This document shows, one piece after another, positions 34,247-42,694 of a stretch of DNA of 64,000 nucleotides. Origin of the DNA: Thermatribacter sp048814795 (lineage in GTDB: Bacteria; Atribacterota; Atribacteria; Atribacterales; Thermatribacteraceae). The position numbers were made by a program, and so were the translations under genes. Below the pieces are notes generated by a model. That model made no database searches. It had not been told where the DNA came from and worked only from the letters and a program-made list of their open reading frames with translations. Location: the NCBI GenBank assembly GCA_048814795.1, contig CP184673.1:434001-498000 (forward strand), given 5' to 3'. Each line of letters begins with the position of its first letter. The first letter of the stretch is position 1.

Positions 34247-35563
34247 TTGCCTGTTTTCAGGGTTTTAGTGGTGGATGATGAAGAGTTTATGGTGGAGATG
34301 GTTTGCGAGATTTTACAGGAGGAGAAGCTTCTAACCGATGTGGCTCTATCGGGCAAAGAAGCTCTGGGCAAATTTGAAAGTGCCCAGTATGACCTGGTAA
34401 TTCTCGATTTGCGTCTTCCTGACCTGGAAGGGCTTCGGGTTTTGCAGGAGATTCGCCAGAAGGATCAGGAGATCCCGGTTATCGTGATCACTGCTTATGG
34501 TAGTGTGGACAACGCGGTGGAGGCTCTTAAGATGGGAGCTTATGATTTCATCACCAAGCCCTTCAAAGTGGAGGAGTTGAAAAATGCTGTTTTAAGAGCC
34601 CTGGAAGTGGAGCGTATAAAGCGGGAGCGTTCTTTCTATCTCGAGGAAGTGCGGGAAAACTTCCACTTTGAAGGGGTCATCGGAGAGTCTCCCAAGATGA
34701 AGGAAGTTATGGAAGTTGTTTCTCTGGTAGCTCGTACTGATGCCACCGTCCTTATCTACGGGGAAAGCGGAACCGGCAAAGAACTGCTTGCCCGTTCCAT
34801 TCATTTTCAGAGTGACCGGGCTGACCGTCCTTTCGTGGTTGTTAACTGTGGTGCCCTTGCAGAGACCTTGCTGGAGAGTGAGCTTTTTGGGCACGAAAGG
34901 GGGGCTTTTACTGGTGCCCATGCTCGCAAACTGGGTAAGTTCGAGATTGCCGATGGGGGCACTCTTTTTCTGGACGAAGTTGGCGAGATGAGCCCTGCTA
35001 TGCAGGTGAAGCTTTTGCGTGTTCTTCAGGAAAAAACCTTTGAGCGAGTGGGTGGAGTAAATCCTATTAGCGTTGACGTAAGGATTATTGCCGCCACCAA
35101 TCGCAACCTCAAAGAGATGGTTCAAAAGGGCGCATTTCGAGAAGACCTTTATTACCGCTTAAACGTGGTGCCCATCAAGCTCCCTCCATTGAGAGAACGG
35201 CGCGAAGACATCCCTCTTCTCTGTGATTTCCTCCTTAAAAAACATGCAGAAAAGCTTCATAAAAAGGTGAAGGGAATTACCTCTCAGGCATTGCGCATGC
35301 TCAAGCGTTATCACTGGCCGGGCAACGTTCGTGAACTTGATAACGTGATTGAAAGGGCAGTTATACTCACCAAGGATGAGATGATAAAAGCGGAAGATAT
35401 CTGGATTTTTGATGCTCCCCGAGAGGTGAAGCTGAAAACCCTGCGAGAGATGCAAGAAGAGTATATCCGAAAAGTTCTCGAGTACGTGGAGTTTGATAAA
35501 GAAAAAGCTGCCCTGGTGCTGGGTATTTCGCAGGAAGAACTCGAGCAAAAGCTGCGCAAGTAG
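34247..35563 (+). CDS. Sigma-54-dependent response regulator (FlgR/NtrC type)
   Basis: A 438-residue activator. Receiver domain: acidic pair Asp10-Asp11, phospho-acceptor Asp54 in LVILDLRLPD, conserved Lys in FITKPFK. AAA+ domain: Walker A GESGTGKE, the sigma-54 contact loop GAFTGA, Walker B GGTLFLDEVGEM. The C-terminal Fis-type helix-turn-helix is short and atypical (EKAALVLGISQEELEQKLRK, without the usual RRTLYRKL). TTG 34247 is preferred over 34229 because GGGGGGAG precedes it. With the kinase at 39043 and rpoN at 40494 it probably forms the flagellar class-II switch, as FlgS-FlgR do in epsilonproteobacteria. Confidence 0.9.
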   Translation: MPVFRVLVVDDEEFMVEMVCEILQEEKLLTDVALSGKEALGKFESAQYDLVILDLRLPDLEGLRVLQEIRQKDQEIPVIVITAYGSVDNAVEALKMGAYDFITKPFKVEELKNAVLRALEVERIKRERSFYLEEVRENFHFEGVIGESPKMKEVMEVVSLVARTDATVLIYGESGTGKELLARSIHFQSDRADRPFVVVNCGALAETLLESELFGHERGAFTGAHARKLGKFEIADGGTLFLDEVGEMSPAMQVKLLRVLQEKTFERVGGVNPISVDVRIIAATNRNLKEMVQKGAFREDLYYRLNVVPIKLPPLRERREDIPLLCDFLLKKHAEKLHKKVKGITSQALRMLKRYHWPGNVRELDNVIERAVILTKDEMIKAEDIWIFDAPREVKLKTLREMQEEYIRKVLEYVEFDKEKAALVLGISQEELEQKLRK

Positions 35564-35578
35564 GTTCTAATGGTGGAT

Positions 35579-35595
35579 TTGGCAATAAATTTTAT
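35579..35595 (+). promoter_or_regulatory. Variant -24/-12 promoter before the lipoprotein-che-rpoN operon
   Basis: TTGGCAA (35579-35585), 5 nt, TTTAT (35591-35595). The -24 box is canonical, but the -12 box has TA where sigma-54 promoters carry GC. The predicted start near 35605 gives a 19-nt leader. The same motif occurs before flgB and flhB. Confidence 0.5.
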
Positions 35596-35623
35596 ATCAG
35601 CACTTTCAGGGGTGGCATAAGTT

Positions 35624-35983
35624 ATGATGAAGAAAGTGATGCTTTATTTATTGCCTGTGTTTTTTTGGGGGCTTATTCAGAGTGGTTGCCTGGGGGTGCG
35701 CTGGCAGGAAAAAGAGACCTATATTCTGGTTTATGAAATAGAGCCTTACTCCAGTGCAGGTTATGTGTTGCCGGTGCCCCTGGCTCAGGTTACCGTTTCT
35801 GGTAACGGTTATTCGAGCACCAAATACACCGACAGTCAGGGGAAAGCGATGTTTTTGCTTTCACCGGGTACCTATACCGTGCGGGTTTCAAAGGATGGCT
35901 ATGAAAGCGTCTCGGATACTGTAACCATCTATACTCTGGAGCTTACTCCAGGTTATTACTCGTTCTATCTGGTGCGCCAATGA
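35624..35983 (+). CDS. Small lipoprotein with carboxypeptidase-regulatory/PEGA-like domain
   Basis: A 119-residue protein with a signal peptide and lipobox (LIQSGC, Cys near residue 22). The mature part is one beta-sandwich: PLAQVTVSGNGYSSTKYTDS, QGKAMFLLSPGTYTVRVSKD, GYESVSDTVTIYTLEL, resembling carboxypeptidase-regulatory or PEGA domains. It overlaps the next, similar lipoprotein by 4 nt. Placement between a flagellar activator and cheA is unusual and suggests a surface role linked to motility, such as a sheath, stator or adhesion function, but nothing in the sequence proves it. Confidence 0.78.
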   Translation: MMKKVMLYLLPVFFWGLIQSGCLGVRWQEKETYILVYEIEPYSSAGYVLPVPLAQVTVSGNGYSSTKYTDSQGKAMFLLSPGTYTVRVSKDGYESVSDTVTIYTLELTPGYYSFYLVRQ

Positions 35984-36624
35984 AGAAGGAATTTCTTTCG
36001 CTACTTGGATGTGCAATGATTTTTGCGTTGTTATTTTTCCTGGTTTCGGGGTGTTTTCTGGGCAATTTACCCCCTCTCCCCAACCTGCATCCCCAGGTGG
36101 ACCTTAGTGGAAAAGTAGTGGATGCTTTGAGTGGCGAAGGAATTTCTGGAGCAGAGGTTACCTTGAGAGATTTTCCTTCCCGAAGTGACGTTACTGCTTC
36201 TGATGGTACTTTCTTTTTGCCTCTGGTGCCCTCAGGAAGACAGATTGTTCTGGTTTCCGTATTTGGGTATGCATCAAGGAGCGAGGCGATCGAAGTACCT
36301 GAGCAAGGTCCTTTCTGGGTTGAAATTGCGCTGCTACCTCTTCTGGGTAAAGTGGTGGGCTTTGTTTTCGATGAAAGTGGTCAACCCCTTTCTTCGGTAG
36401 AAGTTACTCTTGATGGTGAGCAGAGCACTCAGAGCAACGAAAATGGTGCTTTTTCCTTTGAAGAAGTGCCCGTAGGGGCACATGTACTGGTGTTTGAAAA
36501 GGAGGGTTATCTTCCTTCTACAGAAGAAATAACAGTAGAAGAGAATTCAGTGGTGGTGCTGGAAGTTACCCTTTCTAAACCTGGTGGTAGCGTGAAGGCG
36601 AACAAAGGTCAGCGAGAACTATGA
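35980..36624 (+). CDS. Lipoprotein with two carboxypeptidase-regulatory-like domains
   Basis: A 214-residue lipoprotein (lipobox FLVSGC, Cys near residue 25). Two beta-sandwich units follow: VDLSGKVVDALSGEGISGAE (about 40-115) and GKVVGFVFDESGQPLSSVEV (about 120-205), each with the NGAFSFEEVPVG-type turn. It is related in design to the preceding lipoprotein and to the N-terminal domain of the lipoprotein at 12733. It overlaps the possible ATG start of cheA and is presumably cotranscribed with it. Confidence 0.78.
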   Translation: MKKEFLSLLGCAMIFALLFFLVSGCFLGNLPPLPNLHPQVDLSGKVVDALSGEGISGAEVTLRDFPSRSDVTASDGTFFLPLVPSGRQIVLVSVFGYASRSEAIEVPEQGPFWVEIALLPLLGKVVGFVFDESGQPLSSVEVTLDGEQSTQSNENGAFSFEEVPVGAHVLVFEKEGYLPSTEEITVEENSVVVLEVTLSKPGGSVKANKGQREL

Positions 36625-36641
36625 TTGAAGGAGGAAAAAAA

Positions 36642-38687
36642 GTGGCGGACAACTTTGATGTGGAACGTTATCTTGCTGTTTTTTTGGAGGAAGTTGAGGA
36701 GCACTTGCAAAACCTGGAGGAAGGCCTGGTATCCCTGGAAAGAGACCCTCAGAATGAGGAATTGATTCAGGCCTTGTTTCGCTCTTTTCACACCATTAAA
36801 GGTTCTTCGGGGTCGATGGGTTTTACCCGCCTTTCTGGACTCGCCCACACTCTTGAAAATGTGCTGGATCGGGTGAGAAACAAGGAGCTTGAGATTACTC
36901 CTTCTCTGGTGGATTTGCTTTTGAAGGGAGTGGATATGGTCCGGGCGTTTAAAGAGGGTATTGCTCAAACTTCTCAGGAGCCCGACCTGGATATTGGGGA
37001 AGTTGAAGCGCTTCTGAAACGGTTTCTTGGCGATGGCATGAGTGGCCAACCTGTTTCACGGGAGGAAGCTAAAAGCCCTTCTTTGAGCGAAGCAGCAGGT
37101 GAAAAGAAGAGGGTTCTGGAAGGGAAGCGATATCGGATCGAAGTGTTCTTGCATAAAGACTGCTCTATGAAGGGAGTCAGGGCCTATCTGGTTTTAAACC
37201 GCCTGCAGGAGCTGGGTGCACAGATTCTCTTTGCCGAACCACCCATTGCTGAGCTTGAGAAGGAGAACTTTGGGGAGAGTTTTATTGTTGAGGTGCTTTT
37301 TCCCGGGAAAGCTGAAGAAATCCGCTCCGCGGTTCTGGGTGTGGCAGAAGTTGAAAAAGTAGAGTTTCAGGAAGTCGAGGCGGACCAGGAAAAGCAGGGC
37401 CAGACATCCCGGAAGGAAGTCGTAAAGTCTGCACAAAGCATTCGAAAGACGGTGCGCGTTGACGTGGAGCGCCTGGACAACCTGATGAATCTGGTAGGAG
37501 AACTGGTAATTGATCGAGCGAGGCTGGAAAACAGCATTCAGCGACTGGACGTGGAAACAGACCTCAAGGCCCTCCGCGAACAGCTTGTTGATACCTCTAC
37601 CCATCTGGGTCGCATTACCAATGAATTGCAAACAGAGATAATGAAAGCTCGCATGTTACCCCTTGCTGAAGTTTTTAACCGCTTTCCAAGAATGGTTCGG
37701 GATATTGCTCGCAACTCTGGCAAGGAGGTTGATTTTGTGATAGAGGGCGAAGGAACCGAGCTGGATCGCTCTCTTTTGGAAGAAATCACGGATCCCCTGA
37801 TCCACCTTTTGCGCAATGCGATAGACCACGGCATAGAATCTCCTGAGGAACGTGTTTCTGCTGGAAAACCTGCTCGGGGAAGAGTCCTGCTCAAGGCCTA
37901 TCAGGAAGAGAACTCGGTGGTGATAATGGTTCAGGACGACGGAAGAGGTATCTCGCTTGAGAGGCTCAAGCAGAAAGCCCTTGAAAAAGGATTGGTAAAA
38001 GCGGAAGACCTGGAAAAGCTCACTGAGAGGGAAGTAATCGAATTTATCTTTCACCCTGGTTTTTCCACAGCCGAAGAGGTGACCGATGTTTCAGGCCGTG
38101 GAGTGGGTATGGATGTGGTTAAAAGGAATATCGAAAAAGTTAACGGACAGGTTTCTGTGGAAAGCCGTGAGGGGGAAGGCACCACTTTTTATTTGCGGTT
38201 ACCCCTGACTCTGGCTATTGTCAGGGCTTTGCTGGTTAAAGTTAATGAATCCATTTTCGCCATACCTCTTTCTGACGTGGTGGAAATTGAACGGATAGAG
38301 CTTAAAAACACCTATTGGCTTAACCAGGTGCTCACCACGCTTTTCAGGGGCAAGACTTTGCCTCTGGTTTCTCTGGCAGGGCTATTAAGTGGTGAGGCCG
38401 AAGCCGTTTTTTCGAAGGAGAAAACAGTATCACCGGTATTTTACACTGTGGTGGTCAATGCGGCTCGTTCTGAGGCAGGTCTCGTGGTTGATGAAATTGT
38501 TGGTGAACAGGAAATAGTGATCAAATCTCTTGGCGAGTATATCGGTGATATCCGGGGTTTGGGAGGGGCTACCATTCTTGGGGATGGTACCGTTTCGTTA
38601 ATTCTGGATGTTACCAGCTTGTTGACGAAATTTTCACAACTGAGGAGGTTTGTAGAAGATGCCAGGACGAATTTTAATTGTAGATGA
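36642..38687 (+). CDS. cheA: Chemotaxis histidine kinase CheA
   Basis: A 681-residue kinase from GTG 36642, which follows an ideal AAGGAGG; ATG 36621 is in frame but lacks a site. The Hpt domain has the phospho-accepting His50 in RSFHTIKGSSGSMGF. A P2-like CheY-binding region lies at about 140-235, the dimerisation helix (VDVERLDNLMNLVGELVIDR) near 270, the ATPase domain with LIHLLRNAIDHGIE, DDGRGI and GRGVGMDV, then a CheW-like C-terminal domain (LLVKVNESIFAIPLSDVVEI). It overlaps cheY by 29 nt. No cheW or cheR is present in the window. Confidence 0.96.
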   Translation: MADNFDVERYLAVFLEEVEEHLQNLEEGLVSLERDPQNEELIQALFRSFHTIKGSSGSMGFTRLSGLAHTLENVLDRVRNKELEITPSLVDLLLKGVDMVRAFKEGIAQTSQEPDLDIGEVEALLKRFLGDGMSGQPVSREEAKSPSLSEAAGEKKRVLEGKRYRIEVFLHKDCSMKGVRAYLVLNRLQELGAQILFAEPPIAELEKENFGESFIVEVLFPGKAEEIRSAVLGVAEVEKVEFQEVEADQEKQGQTSRKEVVKSAQSIRKTVRVDVERLDNLMNLVGELVIDRARLENSIQRLDVETDLKALREQLVDTSTHLGRITNELQTEIMKARMLPLAEVFNRFPRMVRDIARNSGKEVDFVIEGEGTELDRSLLEEITDPLIHLLRNAIDHGIESPEERVSAGKPARGRVLLKAYQEENSVVIMVQDDGRGISLERLKQKALEKGLVKAEDLEKLTEREVIEFIFHPGFSTAEEVTDVSGRGVGMDVVKRNIEKVNGQVSVESREGEGTTFYLRLPLTLAIVRALLVKVNESIFAIPLSDVVEIERIELKNTYWLNQVLTTLFRGKTLPLVSLAGLLSGEAEAVFSKEKTVSPVFYTVVVNAARSEAGLVVDEIVGEQEIVIKSLGEYIGDIRGLGGATILGDGTVSLILDVTSLLTKFSQLRRFVEDARTNFNCR

Positions 38688-39024
38688 CGCTGCGTTTATG
38701 AGAATGATGCTTAAAGATATTTTGACCAAGAATGGCTACGAGGTAGTTGCCGAGGCGAGTAACGGTAAAGAAGCGATTTTAAAGTACGAAGAGAGCAAGC
38801 CAGACCTGGTTACTATGGATATTACCATGCCCGAAATGGACGGTATAGCTGCAGTTAAAGAGATTATGAAAAGAGACCCCAAAGCCAGGATAATCATGTG
38901 CAGTGCCATGGGGCAGCAAGCGATGGTGGTTGACGCTATCCAGGCAGGAGCCAAGGATTTTGTAGTGAAGCCCTTTAAGCCAGACCGGGTTATTGAAGCC
39001 GTCAAAAAGGTTTTGGGTCAGTAG
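38659..39024 (+). CDS. cheY: Chemotaxis response regulator CheY
   Basis: A 121-residue single receiver domain. Acidic pocket Asp9-Asp10, phospho-acceptor Asp54 in LVTMDITMPEMDG, switch Ser in IMCSAMG, Lys in VVKPFKP. It signals from CheA to the FliM/FliY switch. The start lies inside the end of cheA, behind GAGGAGG. Confidence 0.95.
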   Translation: MPGRILIVDDAAFMRMMLKDILTKNGYEVVAEASNGKEAILKYEESKPDLVTMDITMPEMDGIAAVKEIMKRDPKARIIMCSAMGQQAMVVDAIQAGAKDFVVKPFKPDRVIEAVKKVLGQ

Positions 39025-39042
39025 GTGGTCTAAACGAAGGGG

Positions 39043-40497
39043 ATGGGTTCTTTTCGCAGAGCTTTTTATTTATTGCGTCGTAAGCTGGGAGCCACTTTTC
39101 TGGTCCTCTTGAGTAAAACTGGAGAAGAATGGGTAATTGTTGCTTATTCCGGTTTACACTCTTTCCGGAAGCAGCTTGCACTGTTGCTCGTAAGTTGTGA
39201 AAAGCGGCCGGGTACTTTCCGGGAGGTTCTTCTTGGGGAGAAGGTTTTTGTAGTTGGTAGTGTCTTCCTTTCCAGCAATTTAATGCTTATTTTGGGTTTT
39301 AACAATCGGCATTCTTTATCTTCTGTTCCTCTTTCCCGGGCTGACAAGGACTTTCTTTTGGAGCTTGCGCAGAACCTTGAGGAACTTTCTCTGTTGAAGC
39401 GCTTTCTCTGTGCTTTTCCGGTGGGTCTTTTCATGGCCGATGAGGAAGGCAGCTTGTGGTTCTTCAACGCGGAGATGCTGGAGATCCTGGGCCTTAAAGC
39501 AAAGGAAGTGATGGAAAAAAAAATGAGCCAGATTTTCCAGGGAGTAGAAGAAATTGCTCCTTTTTTGAAAAAGCTTCGCTGGGAAGGCAAGGAGCTTTTT
39601 TTGAGAAATATCAGCTTTTGTGATCCTTCTGGAAAAGAAAAATTGCTAAATTTTCGTTTCTTCCCGGTAATGGAGGGGGAAAACTTTGTGGGATTTGGGG
39701 GTATAGTTGAGGATGTTACCCAAAGAGTCCAGCTTGGAGAAAATGTTCGCCAGATTGAAAGGCTTTCCAGCATTGGACGACTGGTTTCAAGTATTGCTCA
39801 CGAAATAAACAATCCTCTTGGGGTTATATACGGCTATGCCCAGATGTTACGCAACAAGCTGGATAAAAGCTCTCTTGATTGTCCCACCTGCAAGAGCGTG
39901 CGTCGCGGGCTTGAAAACATTGAAAAAAGTGCCGAACATTGCGGAGAAATTCTCCGCAACCTGATCGACTTTTCTAAGCCCAGCATCATCAAAAGAGAAA
40001 CAGTTGATTTGCGTTCTCTCCTTGAAGAAGTGTTGAGCATGGGTGGAATTTATTTTCGGGGTAACCGGCACTTAGAGTTTTATTTTGAAGAAGGGATTCC
40101 TCCTTTACAGATTGATAAATTGCGTATGAAGCAGGTTTTTCTTAACCTTATCAGAAACGCCGTGGAAGCAATGGATAAAGAAAAGGGTATCCTGAGGGTT
40201 GTAGTCAGGAAAGTCAATCTTTCCCCAGAGCGGGTTCCTTCCTTGGACTCCAATTTCGAGCTGAGTAAAAAGGCTTTTGTCTGTATCTCTTTTCAGGACA
40301 ATGGTAGGGGGATACCGGCTGATAAGCTGGATAGAATATTTGAACCCTTTTTTACCACCAAGCCTCAAGGTACGGGTTTGGGGCTTTCTACTTGTTACAG
40401 CATTGTTCGTGCTCACGGAGGTTGGATGGAGGTTTCTTCACAGGAGGGCAAGGGAAGCACTTTTTCTATATTTTTACCCCTGGAGGTTGAGGGATGA
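39043..40497 (+). CDS. PAS-domain sensor histidine kinase (FlgS-like)
   Basis: A 484-residue kinase without membrane spans, so probably cytoplasmic. N-terminal 110 residues are of unclear fold; a PAS domain spans about 118-228 (FPVGLFMADEEGSLWFFNAE). The phospho-acceptor is His253 in SSIAHEINNPLGVIYGYAQM. A CPTC motif (Cys280, Cys283, with Cys300 nearby) sits in an extended dimerisation hairpin, an uncommon feature that could sense metal or redox state. The ATPase region has LNLIRNAVEAMD, DNGRGIPADKLD and GTGLGLSTCYSIV. It overlaps rpoN by 4 nt and is the likely partner of the activator at 34247. Confidence 0.88.
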   Translation: MGSFRRAFYLLRRKLGATFLVLLSKTGEEWVIVAYSGLHSFRKQLALLLVSCEKRPGTFREVLLGEKVFVVGSVFLSSNLMLILGFNNRHSLSSVPLSRADKDFLLELAQNLEELSLLKRFLCAFPVGLFMADEEGSLWFFNAEMLEILGLKAKEVMEKKMSQIFQGVEEIAPFLKKLRWEGKELFLRNISFCDPSGKEKLLNFRFFPVMEGENFVGFGGIVEDVTQRVQLGENVRQIERLSSIGRLVSSIAHEINNPLGVIYGYAQMLRNKLDKSSLDCPTCKSVRRGLENIEKSAEHCGEILRNLIDFSKPSIIKRETVDLRSLLEEVLSMGGIYFRGNRHLEFYFEEGIPPLQIDKLRMKQVFLNLIRNAVEAMDKEKGILRVVVRKVNLSPERVPSLDSNFELSKKAFVCISFQDNGRGIPADKLDRIFEPFFTTKPQGTGLGLSTCYSIVRAHGGWMEVSSQEGKGSTFSIFLPLEVEG

Positions 40498-41819
40498 GGG
40501 GACCAGAACTCCGCCAGTCGTTTGCGATGCAGCAAAAACAGAAAATGGTTCCCAAGATGATGCTGGCGGGAGAAATGATGATGCTTCCCCTGGAGGAGCT
40601 TGAGATGAAGCTGGAGAGGCTCCTGGAGGAAAATCCTTTTCTGGAGTTTGAAGAGCGGGCATTTTGTTTTGCCTGTGGGCGGCCCCTTGAAAAATATTCT
40701 GATTTCTGTCCTAACTGCGGGCGTATTTTAAGGAGCGATGCAGGCTACTATCTGGAAGACCCCGCTTCTTTCTCCGAAAAAAGAAGCTTCAAAGAGTTGC
40801 TGGAAGAGGAAATCCTTTCCTGCGTGGAACTTGATGCAGAGGAACTTAAATTGCTGGAGATTATACTTGCCAACCTTGATGAAGAAGGGTTTTTACGTCT
40901 TGATTCAGGAAAGCTTGCTTTCCACTTGAGGGTTTCTGAAGACCGGCTTCAAGGAGTGATAGATAAAGTTCGTGCTGAAGGATTTGTAGGTTTTGCTGCT
41001 AAGGATACCCTGGAGTTTGTTCTTTTGCAGTGCGTTAACAAGGGTCTTATTACTCCGGAAGAGAGTTTTTATCTTCGAAAAAACCCCGAAAAAGTGAAGT
41101 CTCTTTTAGGAAAAGGAGAACAATTTTTTATTTCTTTCCGGGAGTTTTTTGAGACAAGCCTTGACGAAAGAAGCCGGAAAGAACTGGATGATACAAGAAG
41201 AGTTTCCTATGATGCTGAAGTTGTGGCTTTGGGTGGCGGAGAGTATGGAGTTTTGCTCTTCGACTCTCCCTATCTCAAAATAACCCTTAACGAAGGCTTT
41301 ATTTCTCTTTTTAAGAGTAAAAAATCTTCTCTGAGTTCCCGGGAAAGCTCTTTCCTGGAGGAGCGCTTACATGAGGCGCGAGAAATCTTCTCCTGCTTGC
41401 GCTATCGCAATGGTCTCCTTTTGCGCGCCCTTGAATATATCGTCTCTCGAGAGAAAGAATATCTTTCTGGAGACAATTCTGCCTTTGTTCCCCTTCTCCA
41501 GAGGGAAGTGGCTCAGGCGCTTGGAGTCAGTATTGCTGCAGTATGCCAGGTTCTTAAGGATAAACGAATACTTTTACCCAGTGGGGTGGTCAAGGAAGTG
41601 AAGTTCTTTTTTGACCCCTCCTATCCCGCAAAGCAGATAATCAAACAGCTTATTCAGAAGGAAAATCGCAAAACCCCGCTTTCTGATGCTTCAATAGCCG
41701 CCTATCTTCGCAAGAAAGGTTTTGCGGTCTCCCGGCGCACAGTAACCCTCTACAGAAGTCAGCTGGGAATTCTTCCCTCGCATCTCCGCAAAAAACTTTA
41801 TGCCTCCATGAGTTCTTAA
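40494..41819 (+). CDS. rpoN: RNA polymerase sigma-54 factor with zinc-ribbon insert
   Basis: A 441-residue sigma-54. Region I is Gln/Met-rich (SFAMQQKQKMVPKMMLAGEM, LPLEELEMKLERLLEENPFL). Right after it comes a C58-x2-C61-x10-C72-x2-C75 zinc-ribbon-like insert. The core-binding region follows, then a helix-turn-helix at 337-356 (REVAQALGVSIAAVCQVLKD) and the RpoN box SRRTVTLYR at 413-421. The helix-turn-helix residue equivalent to the arginine of SRV in typical proteins is Gln352. The gene is the last of the cheA operon, 62 nt before flgB. It probably drives the flagellar class-II promoters. Confidence 0.92.
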   Translation: MRGPELRQSFAMQQKQKMVPKMMLAGEMMMLPLEELEMKLERLLEENPFLEFEERAFCFACGRPLEKYSDFCPNCGRILRSDAGYYLEDPASFSEKRSFKELLEEEILSCVELDAEELKLLEIILANLDEEGFLRLDSGKLAFHLRVSEDRLQGVIDKVRAEGFVGFAAKDTLEFVLLQCVNKGLITPEESFYLRKNPEKVKSLLGKGEQFFISFREFFETSLDERSRKELDDTRRVSYDAEVVALGGGEYGVLLFDSPYLKITLNEGFISLFKSKKSSLSSRESSFLEERLHEAREIFSCLRYRNGLLLRALEYIVSREKEYLSGDNSAFVPLLQREVAQALGVSIAAVCQVLKDKRILLPSGVVKEVKFFFDPSYPAKQIIKQLIQKENRKTPLSDASIAAYLRKKGFAVSRRTVTLYRSQLGILPSHLRKKLYASMSS

Positions 41820-41829
41820 GTTCCCCTTT

Positions 41830-41847
41830 TTGGCAACAGATTTTATC
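41830..41847 (+). promoter_or_regulatory. Variant -24/-12 promoter before flgB
   Basis: TTGGCAA (41830-41836), 5 nt, TTTAT (41842-41846). The predicted start near 41857 leaves about 25 nt before the flgB ATG with its GGAGGTG ribosome binding site. No sigma-70 -10 box lies at the expected distance. Confidence 0.5.
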
Positions 41848-41881
41848 CTTCACCCTGTGAAGAGAGGGCGGAGGTGAAATA

Positions 41882-42286
41882 ATGAGTGGTTTTGGCCTGG
41901 ATCGAATTTTTGCTCTATTGGAGCGGGGATTAGACTTTGCAGCTCAAAGGCAGGAACTGCTTGCTTCCAACATAGCTAATGTGGAAACACCGGACTATAA
42001 ACGTCGGGATCTCGATTTTGAAAGTCTGCTTAAAGGATTGGAGGAACAAAATAAGCGAATAAATCTCGCCAGAACTTCTCCCAGGCATCTTTCAGGTTCA
42101 GTCAAAAATGAAGAGGGTTTTCCCGTGGAGGAAGAAAGCATAACCATACGTGATGATGGTTCTTCAATAGATGTGGAAAGAGAGATGGCTACCCTTCTTG
42201 AAAATGGCCTCTATTATCAGACACTCAGTAAGTTGACTTCTGGTAAGTTTAATCTTTTGCGTACGGTTTTAAAGGAGGTGCGCTAA
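41882..42286 (+). CDS. flgB: Flagellar basal-body rod protein FlgB
   Basis: A 134-residue proximal rod protein. RQELLASNIANVETPDYKRR is the N-terminal rod signature; the C-terminal helix ENGLYYQTLSKLTSGKFNLL is typical. It is the first gene of the long flagellar operon. Confidence 0.95.
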   Translation: MSGFGLDRIFALLERGLDFAAQRQELLASNIANVETPDYKRRDLDFESLLKGLEEQNKRINLARTSPRHLSGSVKNEEGFPVEEESITIRDDGSSIDVEREMATLLENGLYYQTLSKLTSGKFNLLRTVLKEVR

Positions 42287-42679
42287 GTGCGGATTTTCAA
42301 TACTTTCCGGGTAAGTGCTTCGGCTTTGACAGCGGAGAGATTCCGCATGGATGTTATTGCTTCTAACCTGGCCAACGCCGAGGTCACCCGTTCAGGAAAC
42401 GGTGGTCCTTATCTGCGCAAAGAGGTAATCTTTGAGCCCAGTGAGGACGGGGGTGTCCGGGTAAGCAAAATAATCGAAGATCGCAATACTCCCACCAGAA
42501 AAGTTTTCCAACCCGACCATCCTGACGCCGATGAGAATGGCTTTGTGGAGTATCCCAACGTGGTGGTTGTCAACGAAATGGTGGACCTCATGGCAGCTTT
42601 ACGGGCCTATGAGGCTAACGTAACGGCTATCAACGTAAGCAAGGAAATGGCCAGGAGTGCTCTTAATATTGGTGGTTAA
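42287..42679 (+). CDS. flgC: Flagellar basal-body rod protein FlgC
   Basis: A 130-residue rod protein. FRVSASALTAERFRMDVIAS followed by NLANAEVTRSGNGGPYLRKE is the family N-terminus; EYPNVVVVNEMVDLMAALRA followed by YEANVTAINVSKEMARSAL is the C-terminus. GTG start directly follows the flgB stop. Confidence 0.95.
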   Translation: MRIFNTFRVSASALTAERFRMDVIASNLANAEVTRSGNGGPYLRKEVIFEPSEDGGVRVSKIIEDRNTPTRKVFQPDHPDADENGFVEYPNVVVVNEMVDLMAALRAYEANVTAINVSKEMARSALNIGG

Positions 42680-42694
42680 CGGAGGTGCGTTGCG

